DNA of 34,465 nucleotides from Holophagaceae bacterium UBA1801 (GTDB lineage Bacteria > Acidobacteriota > Holophagae > Holophagales > Holophagaceae), in the NCBI GenBank assembly GCA_002319925.1, contig DCFP01000011.1:1-34465 (forward strand), in the 5' to 3' direction. The translations under genes were made by a program, and so were the position numbers. This document shows, piece after piece, positions 1 through 7,196 of this stretch (positions are counted from its first letter, which is position 1; every line of letters starts with the position of its first letter). The notes beneath the pieces are model-generated. The model saw only the letters and a list, made by a program, of their open reading frames with translations. It made no database searches and was not told the origin of the DNA.

Positions 1-2348
1 GCGGCAACACCGCGACCTACACGGCCCCCTCCGTGGGTGGAAGCCATACGCTCAAGGCCATCAGCGTGACGGATACGAGCAAGAGCGCCTCGGCCGGCAT
101 CTCCGTGCAACCATCGGTGAGCGTGGCCCTCTTCCCCGTGGCCATCACCATCGACCCCAGCGGCACGAACCTATACACCGCGGTCGTCACCACCTCGGGT
201 ACGACCAGCAGTGCCATCACCTGGACCGTGGATTCCATCGTCGATGGAAACGCGACCGTGGGTTACATGACGGGCACGGGCAATGCCAGGACGTACATGG
301 GTCCCTCGACGCCTGGAACGCATGTCCTGAAGGTCACCAGCGTCGCCGACCCGAGCAAGTCCGCATCCTCGAACATCACGATCACGGCGCCGGTGAGCAG
401 CGTGAGCGTGGGCTTGAGTCCCAGCACCTCCAGCCTGGTTTGCGGTGCGACGCAGTCGTTCACCGCCTCGGTTTCCGGTAACACCAACACCGCTGTGACC
501 TGGCAGGTCGATAATATCCAGAACGGCAACAGCACGGTGGGAACGGTCAGTGTCAGCGGCAACACCGCGACCTACACGGCTCCTTCCTCGGGCGGCAGCC
601 ACACGCTGAAAGTCGTCAGTGCGGCCGATACGAGCAAGAGTGCCTCGGCCAGCATTACCATCCAGCCGTCGGTGAGCGTGGCCCTCTATCCCGCGGCCAT
701 CACCCTCGATCCGAGTGGCACGAATCTGTACACGGCGGTCGTCACCACCTCGGGAACGACCAGCAGCGCCATCACCTGGACCGTGGATTCCATCGTCGAT
801 GGGAACGCGACCGTGGGCTACATGACGGGCACGGGCAATGCCAGGACCTATATCGGCCCCTCGACGGCTGGAACCCATGTCCTGAAGGTCACCAGCGTCG
901 CCGATTCCAGCAAGTCGGCTACTTCGAACATCACCGTCCAGGATTCATCCACCCCAGCCTCCGTGGCTGTGAGCGTGAGCCCCACGACCACCAGCCTGAA
1001 CTATTCCGGACAGCAATCCTTCACTGCGACGGTGACGGGTTCCACGAATACGGATGTAACATGGTCGGTGGATGGCATTCAGAATGGTAATGCAAGCGTT
1101 GGAACCGCCATTGGCACGGGTAACACCGTGATCTACACCGCCCCTGCCACCGCAGGCACCCACGCGTTGACGGTCGCGAGCGTGGCTGATTCAAGCAAGA
1201 TCGCCTCCGCTTCCATCTCGGTCCAGGCGGGCTGCGCCCCATCTCCCACGTCCTCATTGACCGTGAACGTCAAGGACGCTGCTTATGGCGCCAAGGGTGA
1301 TGGTGTCACCGATGACACCGCCGCCATTCAGAAGGCCGTCAATGCGGTGGCCGGAACCGGTGGAACCGTGCTGATTCCGGACGGGACCTACATGATCAAT
1401 GTCCTCGCCAGCAGCTACTGTGGCGTCCAGTTGAAGAGCAATATGACCTTCAGCCTCTCCACCGGCGCGGTACTCAAGGCCAAGGCGAATGCTTCGGGCA
1501 CCTACTCCATTCTCGCTGCCAACACCGTCAGCAATGTGAACATCATCGGCGGCACCTTGATGGGCGACCGCAGCACGCATACCGGCACCGGTGGCGAGTG
1601 GGGCATGGGATTGTCCATCAACGGCTCCGATCACATCGTCGTGCAGGACGTCATCGCCAAGGAGTGCTGGGGAGATGGTTTCTACGTCGAGAACAACAGT
1701 TCGAACATCACCCTGTGCAATCTGACTGGGGATCACAATCGCCGCCAGGGGCTGTCCATCGTCAGCGTCAACGGCCTCGTGGTCAGGAATTCGACCTTCA
1801 AGAACACGACCGGGACCCCTCCCGAAGCCGGTATCGATGTCGAACCCAATGATGGAACGGTCGTCCAGAATGTGCTGATCACCGGATGCACCCTGACGAA
1901 CAACGCAGGGGGAGGTTTCCAGTGCGGATTCAACGACGCCTTCACAACCTCGAAGATCCTCAATACCGTCTTTGATTCAAATACCGTAACCGGCAACGGC
2001 ATTAACCCTTCTGGTGGCGGCTACCGCGCCTCCATCCTGGTCAGCCATTGCCTGGGCAATGCCAGCATCACGAACAACATCATTACCGGCAACACCGGCC
2101 AGGGCATCATGGTCATGGACCACTCCGCCAACACGATCGTGAAGAGCAACACGGTCACCGGCACGATCATGGTCAACGGCAACGACACCTGGACGGGCGG
2201 CGGCATCTACCTTTCGGAATGCCCATATTCTTCCGCTACTTACAATATCGTGAAGAATAACGCCGGCCACGGGATCTGGCATGTGGACACCGACGCAACG
2301 GTCACCATCAGCAACAATACTGTCTCCGGAAATGGCGTGACGCCTTAA
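1..2348 (+). CDS. Secreted Ig-like repeat / pectate-lyase-type beta-helix protein (5' partial)
   Basis: The reading frame is open from the first complete codon (position 3), and its first residues match a repeat found 555 bases later, so the true start lies upstream of the window. The N-terminal part (to about 1240) is made of roughly 92-residue Ig-like beta-sandwich modules in an alternating A-B-A-B order. The C-terminal part (about 1263-2345) opens with the A-Y-G-A-K-G-D-G-V-T-D-D-T signature of the Pectate_lyase_3 / GH28-like fold. It continues with N- and G-rich parallel beta-helix coils of the NosD type. Such proteins usually bind or cleave acidic polysaccharides outside the cell. I see no clear catalytic triad, so activity and substrate are not assigned. 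A strong terminator follows. Confidence 0.85.
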   Translation, partial: GNTATYTAPSVGGSHTLKAISVTDTSKSASAGISVQPSVSVALFPVAITIDPSGTNLYTAVVTTSGTTSSAITWTVDSIVDGNATVGYMTGTGNARTYMGPSTPGTHVLKVTSVADPSKSASSNITITAPVSSVSVGLSPSTSSLVCGATQSFTASVSGNTNTAVTWQVDNIQNGNSTVGTVSVSGNTATYTAPSSGGSHTLKVVSAADTSKSASASITIQPSVSVALYPAAITLDPSGTNLYTAVVTTSGTTSSAITWTVDSIVDGNATVGYMTGTGNARTYIGPSTAGTHVLKVTSVADSSKSATSNITVQDSSTPASVAVSVSPTTTSLNYSGQQSFTATVTGSTNTDVTWSVDGIQNGNASVGTAIGTGNTVIYTAPATAGTHALTVASVADSSKIASASISVQAGCAPSPTSSLTVNVKDAAYGAKGDGVTDDTAAIQKAVNAVAGTGGTVLIPDGTYMINVLASSYCGVQLKSNMTFSLSTGAVLKAKANASGTYSILAANTVSNVNIIGGTLMGDRSTHTGTGGEWGMGLSINGSDHIVVQDVIAKECWGDGFYVENNSSNITLCNLTGDHNRRQGLSIVSVNGLVVRNSTFKNTTGTPPEAGIDVEPNDGTVVQNVLITGCTLTNNAGGGFQCGFNDAFTTSKILNTVFDSNTVTGNGINPSGGGYRASILVSHCLGNASITNNIITGNTGQGIMVMDHSANTIVKSNTVTGTIMVNGNDTWTGGGIYLSECPYSSATYNIVKNNAGHGIWHVDTDATVTISNNTVSGNGVTP
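121..1230 (+). repeat. Two tandem 555-bp repeat units within the Ig-like region
   Basis: Sequence from about 121 recurs at about 676, an offset of exactly 555 bases or 185 codons. Each unit encodes two Ig-like modules. The A modules (121-390 and 676-945) are nearly identical in DNA and share the coding run for T-V-D-S-I-V-D-G-N-A-T-V-G-Y-M-T-G-T-G. The B modules (about 400-660 and 955-1230) are more diverged. The first 60 bases of the window match 558-617, so the array continues upstream. Confidence 0.9.
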
Positions 2349-2375
2349 TCAGTGCGGGTTGTTTACCCTCGATTG

Positions 2376-2412
2376 AAGCATTCAGGCACTGAAAGGTGCC
2401 TGAATGCTTTTT
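2376..2412 (+). terminator. Rho-independent terminator
   Basis: A perfect 14-bp stem pairs 2376-2389 with 2396-2409 around the six-base loop TGAAAG, and runs into five T residues (2408-2412). It lies 27 bases after the stop of the beta-helix gene. It makes the start of the 2576 gene upstream of this point very unlikely. Confidence 0.93.
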
Positions 2413-2575
2413 CGATTGTTCGGAAATGCTTCAAAGGATGAAGGTGAGACGCGGGTTGTCTCCTGCAGATGGGCAGGTGGAGCCGGGATGGGTCGAATTT
2501 CCGGACCGTCTCCAGCCGTATTGTGATCAAAGCTCCAACAGCGCTCCGCTACCATGCCTCAACCTCGGAGGATGT

Positions 2576-3904
2576 ATGCAGAGTCGGAAGACACCCATGG
2601 ACTTCGATCTGGTCACCGGCGCCATGGAGGCCACGGGCATCAAGAACGTGGGCCAGGCCTCGATCCGCGAGATCAAGAAGCTCATCGACAACATCGAGAA
2701 GGCTACCGGTGAGCGCTACGTCCGCATGGAAATGGGAATTCCTGGGCTGCCGCCCATGCCCGTGGGCGTAGAAGCCCAGGTTGAGGCCCTGAAGAAGGGC
2801 GTGGCCGCCATCTATCCCGATATCCAGGGCATTCCCGAACTGAAGCCCGAGATCGCGCGCTTCGTGAAACTGTTCCTGAACCTCGACGTGGATCCCGAGC
2901 ACTGCCTGCCCACGGTGGGTTCCATGATGGGCGGCCTCGCCTGCTTCATGACCCTCAACCGCATGTACGCCGACCGCGAAGGCACCCTCTTCATCGATCC
3001 CGGCTTCCCCGTTCAGAAGCTCCAGTGCAAGATCCTGGGCCAGGGCTACCAGACGTTCGACGTTTACAACCACCGCGGCCCCAAGCTCCGGGAGAAGCTC
3101 CTCAGCTACCTGAAGACCGGCAAGGTCTCAACCATCATGTATTCCAACCCCAACAATCCGTCCTGGATCTGCTTCACGGACGAGGAACTGCGGATCATCG
3201 GCGAGCTGGCCACGGAGTACAACGTCATCGTAGTGGAGGATCTCGCCTACTTCGGCATGGACTTCCGCAAGGACTACAGCCATCCGGGCAAGGCTCCCTA
3301 CCAGCCCTCCGTCGCGCACTACACCGACAATTACGCCCTGCTCATCTCCAGCTCCAAGGCCTTCAGCTACGCGGGCGAGCGCATCGCCATGCTCGTGGTC
3401 TCGGACAAGGTCTGGAACATGAAGGCGCCGGATCTCAAGCGCTTCTACTCCTCGGACCAGGTGGGCAACGCCCTGGTCTTCGGCACCATCTACGCGCTGT
3501 CCTCCGGCACCTCCCACTCTGCCCAGTACGCCCTCACCGCGATCCTCAATGCCGTGAACGACGGCAAGCTCAACTTCGTGGAATACGTGAAGGAATACGG
3601 CGAGAAGGCCAAGGTCATGAAAAAGATGTTCACGGACAACGGCTTCCAGATAGTCTACGACAAGGATCTGGGCGATCCCATCGCCGATGGTTTCTACTTC
3701 ACCGTTTCCTATCCGGGGCTTTCCGGCGACGAGCTGCTGAAGGAATTCATGTACTACGGCGTCAGCGCCATCGCCCTCGCCACCACGGGTAGTGAACGCA
3801 CCGAAGGCCTCCGCGCCTGCACGTCACTCATCCAGCGCGAACAGTTCCCCGTGCTGGAACAGCGGCTGAAGCAGTTCCACACAGATCATCCCGTGGCGAA
3901 GTAA
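2576..3904 (+). CDS. PLP-dependent aminotransferase, class I/II (fold type I)
   Basis: A fold-type I aminotransferase of 442 residues, expected to transfer amino groups in the cytoplasm using pyridoxal phosphate. Visible features are N-P-N-N-P-S-W at 191-197, the D222-L-A-Y225 motif that contacts the cofactor ring, and S-S-S-K-A-F-S-Y-A-G with Lys261 as the Schiff-base lysine. The ATG at 2576 is chosen because GGAGG lies at 2567-2571. An ATG at 2597 (M-D-F-D-L-V) with GGAAG upstream is an equally reasonable start giving 435 residues. The open frame upstream of 2576 overlaps the terminator and looks non-coding. The gene stands alone between terminators. The substrate cannot be read from the sequence. 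Confidence 0.9.
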   Translation: MQSRKTPMDFDLVTGAMEATGIKNVGQASIREIKKLIDNIEKATGERYVRMEMGIPGLPPMPVGVEAQVEALKKGVAAIYPDIQGIPELKPEIARFVKLFLNLDVDPEHCLPTVGSMMGGLACFMTLNRMYADREGTLFIDPGFPVQKLQCKILGQGYQTFDVYNHRGPKLREKLLSYLKTGKVSTIMYSNPNNPSWICFTDEELRIIGELATEYNVIVVEDLAYFGMDFRKDYSHPGKAPYQPSVAHYTDNYALLISSSKAFSYAGERIAMLVVSDKVWNMKAPDLKRFYSSDQVGNALVFGTIYALSSGTSHSAQYALTAILNAVNDGKLNFVEYVKEYGEKAKVMKKMFTDNGFQIVYDKDLGDPIADGFYFTVSYPGLSGDELLKEFMYYGVSAIALATTGSERTEGLRACTSLIQREQFPVLEQRLKQFHTDHPVAK

Positions 3905-3914
3905 TTCAACTCCT

Positions 3915-3945
3915 CCAGCCAGCCGCCATCATGACGGCTGGCTGG
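3915..3945. terminator. Bidirectional hairpin terminator
   Basis: A perfect 11-bp inverted repeat, CCAGCCAGCCG at 3915-3925 and CGGCTGGCTGG at 3935-3945, lies between the convergent aminotransferase and nitroreductase genes. There is no long T tract on either side, so the call rests on position and stem strength. Confidence 0.7.
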
Positions 3946-3955
3946 AACGGATTCT

Positions 3956-4597
3956 TCAAACGTACCGGATGACCTGTTCCTTGGGGAACCGCACCTTGGC
4001 CAGCTTCGCGTAGGCATCCTCCTGGGAGCGGTAGCCCGCGGGGCAGATGGCCAGGGTGTGATAGTCCGTGCCCACCAGGCCGAGAATCTCGTCGTACTGC
4101 CCGGGATCCAGGCCTTCCATGGGACAGGTGTCGACGCCCAAGGCCGCGGCGCAGGTCATGAAATTGCCGAGGGCGATGTACGCCTGCCGGGCTGTCCAGG
4201 ACTCGACCATCTTCGAAAGGGGGCCCTGGATGATGCTGCCCTTCATCATGTCCGCGTAACCGGAAAGGGAGGCCTCGGGCACGTCGCGAACCTCGGCGAT
4301 GCGCTTCACGTAGTGGTCGATGTCCTCGCTCCGCATGTTCCGGCGCGCCGTGAACACCACCAGGTGGGAGCAGTCCTCCACCTGGGGCTGGCCCCAGGAA
4401 ACGGCCCGCAGTTTCGCCTTCACGGCCGGATCCGTGACAACGATGAACTTCCAGGGCTGGAGGCCGAAGGAACTTGGCGTCAATACCAATGCCTGTTCCA
4501 GCGTATCCCAGAGGTCTGCGGGGATTTTGCGGGCGGGATCGAATTTCTTGGTGGCGTAGCGCCAGTTCAGGGTCTGAATGAGATCAGCGGGCTTCAT
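3956..4597 (-). CDS. NfsB-like nitroreductase (NAD(P)H-dependent FMN oxidoreductase)
   Basis: 213 residues, the usual length for oxygen-insensitive nitroreductases. The protein aligns by eye along its whole length with E. coli NfsB. It has an N-terminal W-R-Y-A-T-K-K-F-D segment (FMN phosphate contact region), P-S-S-F-G-L-Q-P-W-K-F near residue 41, the A-A-L-G-V-D-T-C-P-M-E-G helix-turn, and a terminal R-F-P-K-E-Q-V. Family members reduce nitroaromatics, quinones and flavins with NAD(P)H. The gene follows the WrbA-like gene by 51 bases on the same strand, so the two are probably co-transcribed and may share control by the divergent HxlR regulator. The natural substrate is unknown. Confidence 0.92.
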   Translation of the reverse strand: MKPADLIQTLNWRYATKKFDPARKIPADLWDTLEQALVLTPSSFGLQPWKFIVVTDPAVKAKLRAVSWGQPQVEDCSHLVVFTARRNMRSEDIDHYVKRIAEVRDVPEASLSGYADMMKGSIIQGPLSKMVESWTARQAYIALGNFMTCAAALGVDTCPMEGLDPGQYDEILGLVGTDYHTLAICPAGYRSQEDAYAKLAKVRFPKEQVIRYV

Positions 4598-4648
4598 GGT
4601 CTCCTCGGGATGGATGGGTGTTCAGCATGACTCGCGCATATCACGGGT

Positions 4649-5197
4649 TCAAGCGCCCTTGCTCCAGCGAGCGGCGGCGTTGGCCACGCGGCGCCCAAGA
4701 GCCTCGCCCGTGGCCTGGTCCGCGGAACCCGGTTCCTGGTCGGGGGGCACATTCCCCGCCTGGGTCATGGCGCCCAGGTAGCTGGAGAGACGGTTCACAC
4801 CCTCGGGCTGCACCATCTCGCCGAGGCCGATCCAGAGCATGCTGTGCTGGGCCGCGAAGATGGCGAGGGTCTGCAGGGTGTTGAGCTTGTCACCGCTGAG
4901 GCCGCCGGAATTGGTGAAACCCGCCGCCAGCTTGTCCTTCCACTTCTGCTCGAACCAGGTCTTGGCGGTGGCGTCCATGAAGGTCTTGAAGGGCCCGCTC
5001 ACGCTGCCCATGTAGGTGGGGGAACCGAAGATGATCGCGTCCGAGGCCTCCAGCGTGCCCCAGTGCTGTTCAATGGCATCCACGGGCACCAGCTCCACCT
5101 TCGTGCCGGGCACAGAGGCCGCGCCGCGCACGACAGCTTCGGCGATGACTTTGGTGTGGCCGAAGCCACTGTGGTAGACGACGGAAACCTTGGCCAT
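4649..5197 (-). CDS. WrbA-like flavodoxin-fold NAD(P)H:quinone oxidoreductase
   Basis: 182 residues with a flavodoxin fold. The N-terminal V-V-Y-H-S-G-F-G-H-T-K is the FMN phosphate-binding loop. F-G-S-P-T-Y-M-G-S-V-S-G-P-F-K corresponds to the WrbA isoalloxazine-binding segment. Further matches are F-T-N-S-G-G-L-S-G-D-K and the downstream W-I-G-L-G. WrbA proteins reduce quinones by two electrons with NAD(P)H and limit redox cycling. The ATG at 5197 is preceded by AGGAG; the open frame continues upstream only as a shadow of the HxlR gene. It heads a two-gene unit with the nitroreductase. The sequence differs enough from E. coli WrbA that the symbol is withheld. Confidence 0.9.
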   Translation of the reverse strand: MAKVSVVYHSGFGHTKVIAEAVVRGAASVPGTKVELVPVDAIEQHWGTLEASDAIIFGSPTYMGSVSGPFKTFMDATAKTWFEQKWKDKLAAGFTNSGGLSGDKLNTLQTLAIFAAQHSMLWIGLGEMVQPEGVNRLSSYLGAMTQAGNVPPDQEPGSADQATGEALGRRVANAAARWSKGA

Positions 5198-5299
5198 GTT
5201 TTCTCCTTTTGGATGTTGCCGGCCGATCGGCCTGGAACTAAACTTAGGTTTGCTGCTTTCTTTTGGGAAGAAGGCACCTTTTCGGGAGATACATACCAA
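5198..5299. promoter_or_regulatory. Divergent promoter region with two palindromes (candidate HxlR operator)
   Basis: This 102-bp gap separates the divergent wrbA-like and hxlR-like genes. It holds a perfect 12-bp palindrome GGCCGATCGGCC (5221-5232) and a near-palindrome AAACTTAGGTTT (5240-5251, 10 of 12 symmetric positions). HxlR dimers bind such inverted repeats in shared intergenic regions. Which palindrome is the operator is inference. Confidence 0.5.
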
Positions 5300-5686
5300 A
5301 TGGTGCGCATGAAGTACGACCCCAATGTCCTGAGTTCGCAATGCCCCACGCGGAAGGCCCTGGACCTCATCGCCGACAAGTGGACCACCCTCGTGATCTA
5401 CCTGCTGGCGGACGGGACCGCGCGCTACAGCGACCTGCACCGGTCCATCGACGGCATCTCGCAGAAGATGCTCACCCAGACGCTGCGGGATCTCGAACGG
5501 AACGGCCTGGTACACCGCAAGGTCTATCCCGAAGTGCCGCCGCGCACGGAATACACGTTGACGCTGCTGGGCCAGACCTTGATACAGCCACTTTCAGCGC
5601 TCTGCGCCTGGGCCGAGAAACACATGCCCGAGCTGGAAAAGGCCCGGCAGCGCTACGACTTGCGGGGAAAGTCCATCTCCGCTTAA
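5300..5686 (+). CDS. HxlR-family winged-helix regulator, YodB-like
   Basis: 128 residues. S-S-Q-C-P-T-R-K-A-L-D-L-I-A-D-K-W starts the HxlR domain. I-S-Q-K-M-L-T-Q-T-L-R-D-L-E-R-N-G-L-V is the recognition helix, and V-P-P-R-T-E-Y-T-L-T the wing. Cys15 matches the conserved N-terminal redox cysteine of the quinone and disulfide sensors YodB and HypR. A second cysteine at 102 is near the position of a C-terminal YodB cysteine. Those relatives repress quinone and nitro reductases until thiols are modified. The gene is divergent from exactly such enzymes, so it is probably their regulator. The ATG at 5300 has GGGAG about 11 bases upstream; an in-frame ATG at 5309 is possible. Confidence 0.9.
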   Translation: MVRMKYDPNVLSSQCPTRKALDLIADKWTTLVIYLLADGTARYSDLHRSIDGISQKMLTQTLRDLERNGLVHRKVYPEVPPRTEYTLTLLGQTLIQPLSALCAWAEKHMPELEKARQRYDLRGKSISA

Positions 5687-5737
5687 GCCGTTATGCAAAA
5701 ACAACTTGACCAGTCGGGCAATCCACCGGCATAAGGT

Positions 5738-5782
5738 GCCGCAGCAAAATGAACTGAACTGCACAGTTCATTTTGCTGCGGC
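5738..5782. terminator. Long perfect inverted repeat, probable bidirectional terminator
   Basis: A perfect 19-bp stem (5738-5756 with 5764-5782) around the seven-base loop AACTGCA. It lies between the stop of the HxlR gene and the stop (5785) of the short minus-strand gene. The inner stem TGAACTG/CAGTTCA is flanked by AAAA on one side and TTTT on the other, as expected for a terminator working both ways. Confidence 0.7.
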
Positions 5783-5784
5783 TT

Positions 5785-5952
5785 CTAAGGATCAGCCACC
5801 GAATGGCGCCGCCCCAGCCGGTACTCGGCCTCCGACACGAGGCTACTCAGGAACCGGTCCTGGATCAGACAAGCCTCGGCGACTCCCCATTCCTGGTCCT
5901 GAAGCACCAGCAGCGGCCCCTCGGACTCCAACCGGATCGACAGCGTAGTCAT
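5785..5952 (-). CDS. Small hypothetical protein (55 residues)
   Basis: A 55-residue frame whose ATG at 5952 is preceded by an excellent ribosome-binding site (GAGGAGG, 5-base spacing). Its stop lies directly before the large inverted repeat. It starts 44 bases after the stop of the MocA-like gene, in the same direction, so it is probably the second gene of that unit. The sequence is acidic and soluble, with no cysteine pairs or membrane segment. I do not recognise a family. The open frame continues upstream antisense to the MocA-like gene, but that part is a shadow. Confidence 0.6.
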   Translation of the reverse strand: MTTLSIRLESEGPLLVLQDQEWGVAEACLIQDRFLSSLVSEAEYRLGRRHSVADP

Positions 5953-5996
5953 GGAATCCTCCTCGCACCATTCGATGACGGGAGACCACTGGCCGT

Positions 5997-6566
5997 TCAA
6001 ACACCTTTCAATTTGAGGAGGTCTTCGGGCCGATCCAGATCCAGCTCCCCACCGGGAAACGGCACCGCCGACACGTCCGGACCCTGCAGCAGCGACCTCG
6101 CCCCCTGGTCGCCATGCAACTGTAGAAGGGCATCGAAGTCCTGGCGCAGCAGCACCGCGGGCACACCGCGGATTCCCCTGTAGACGCTCGCGATCCGGCG
6201 CGACGGGTGGGTCCTGTGCATTTCCAGGATGGTCCCGATCAGTGTTGAATCCAGCGCGGGTTGGTCGGACACCAGGAAAAGGGCCGACCGCGCATCCAGG
6301 GGAAGCGCCGAAACGGCAGTGCGCAGGGAACTGGCCATGCCCTCTTCCCACTCGAGGTTGCGCACGCAACGCACGGACAGGTCCTTCAGCGCGGTCTTCA
6401 TCCGCTCCGCTTCGTAGCCGAGCACGACCATCACCGGATCACAAGCGAGCAGGGCCATCCTGGCGACCCGGTAAAGCATCGTCTCGCCATCCAGCTCCAC
6501 GAGCTGTTTCGGCTCTCCCAGGCGGCGGGAGGCTCCCGCGGCCAGAATGACGGCTGGGATCTTCAT
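5997..6566 (-). CDS. MocA-like molybdenum-cofactor nucleotidyltransferase / NTP transferase
   Basis: 189 residues with the MobA-like NTP-transferase fold. The N-terminal L-A-A-G-A-S-R-R-L-G-E-P-K-Q (8-21) is the nucleotide-binding loop with the family lysine. L-V-S-D-Q-P-A-L carries the metal-binding aspartate. G-I-R-G-V-P-A-V-L-L matches the MocA substrate-loop region, and the C-terminal D-L-D-R-P-E-D-L is typical. MocA enzymes add CMP to molybdopterin for xanthine-dehydrogenase-type enzymes. No molybdoenzyme or cofactor genes are nearby, so the exact nucleotide and acceptor are uncertain. There is no strong ribosome-binding site before the ATG at 6566. Confidence 0.82.
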   Translation of the reverse strand: MKIPAVILAAGASRRLGEPKQLVELDGETMLYRVARMALLACDPVMVVLGYEAERMKTALKDLSVRCVRNLEWEEGMASSLRTAVSALPLDARSALFLVSDQPALDSTLIGTILEMHRTHPSRRIASVYRGIRGVPAVLLRQDFDALLQLHGDQGARSLLQGPDVSAVPFPGGELDLDRPEDLLKLKGV

Positions 6567-6640
6567 GGTGGCATCAAGCTACCATGATCGGTTTCCTTCG
6601 CCCATGACCGCTTCGACCCCTTCGACACCAGAAACCTCGA

Positions 6641-6660
6641 TGGCACGGCTATCGCCCTGG
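6641..6660 (+). promoter_or_regulatory. Sigma54-type -24/-12 promoter upstream of fliO
   Basis: TGGCACG (6641-6647) is a perfect -24 element. It is followed with the invariant GG-N10-GC spacing (GG 6642-6643, GC 6654-6655) by a -12 element TCGC, one mismatch from TTGC. The expected start of transcription, near 6667, leaves a leader of about 20 bases before the fliO TTG. Sigma54 control of flagellar genes is established in several phyla. Confidence 0.72.
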
Positions 6661-6686
6661 TACGGCCCTGGTGTCGGGAGACTGTC

Positions 6687-7196
6687 TTGTTTCGGAACAT
6701 GGTTCTATTCCTCGGATTGCTGTTGTGGTCAGTGTTCCCGGCCTATTCCCAGGCTGCGGCTCCCAGTCCATCGGAAAAGGAACTGCAGGCGCCCCTCAAC
6801 CTGAACGACGAAAAACCGACGCAGAGTCAAGCGGCCGTTCCCGAACCCTCCGGCTGGCGGGCCTTTGGTTCCGTGATCCTGGTGCTGGGTCTCGCGGGCG
6901 GCGGCCTCTGGGCCTTCAAGCGGTGGGGCGCCAAGCGCATGCCCGGCAGCGGGGGCTCGCGGATCCGGGTCGAGGAGACCTTGAGCCTCGGCGATCGCCG
7001 TTTTGTGTCGATCCTCCGGGCTGACGATGAGAAATTCCTCATCGCCCTGAGTCCCCAGAGCATCACCCTCCTCGCCCGCATGGACCATTTCGAGACACCC
7101 GGGGGGTTTGAAACAGCCCTCGAACAGCAGGTGGAAGTGAACCACCCCATGCCCATCAAGGATGTCGAGGCCATGATCAACGGGGGCCGGTCATGA
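6687..7196 (+). CDS. fliO: Flagellar biosynthesis protein FliO
   Basis: 169 residues: an N-terminal signal-like hydrophobic segment, a Pro/Ala/Gln-rich linker, one membrane helix (S-V-I-L-V-L-G-L-A-G-G-G-L-W-A-F) and a cytoplasmic tail with R-V-E-E-T-L-S-L-G-D-R-R-F. That tail is the FliO signature (a beta-rich domain with L-x-x-x-x-x-L-x-L-L). FliO helps assemble the FliP ring of the flagellar type III export gate. The TTG at 6687 is preferred because GGGAG lies six bases upstream; the ATG at 6699 is too far from it. The gene ends in an ATGA overlap with fliP. Confidence 0.88.
   Translation: MFRNMVLFLGLLLWSVFPAYSQAAAPSPSEKELQAPLNLNDEKPTQSQAAVPEPSGWRAFGSVILVLGLAGGGLWAFKRWGAKRMPGSGGSRIRVEETLSLGDRRFVSILRADDEKFLIALSPQSITLLARMDHFETPGGFETALEQQVEVNHPMPIKDVEAMINGGRS

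Noticed and set aside
2396..2575. N-terminal extension of the aminotransferase to the ATG at 2396
   Set aside because: It would begin inside the terminator hairpin; the added residues are Cys/Pro-rich and unlike the family, and good start signals exist at 2576 and 2597.
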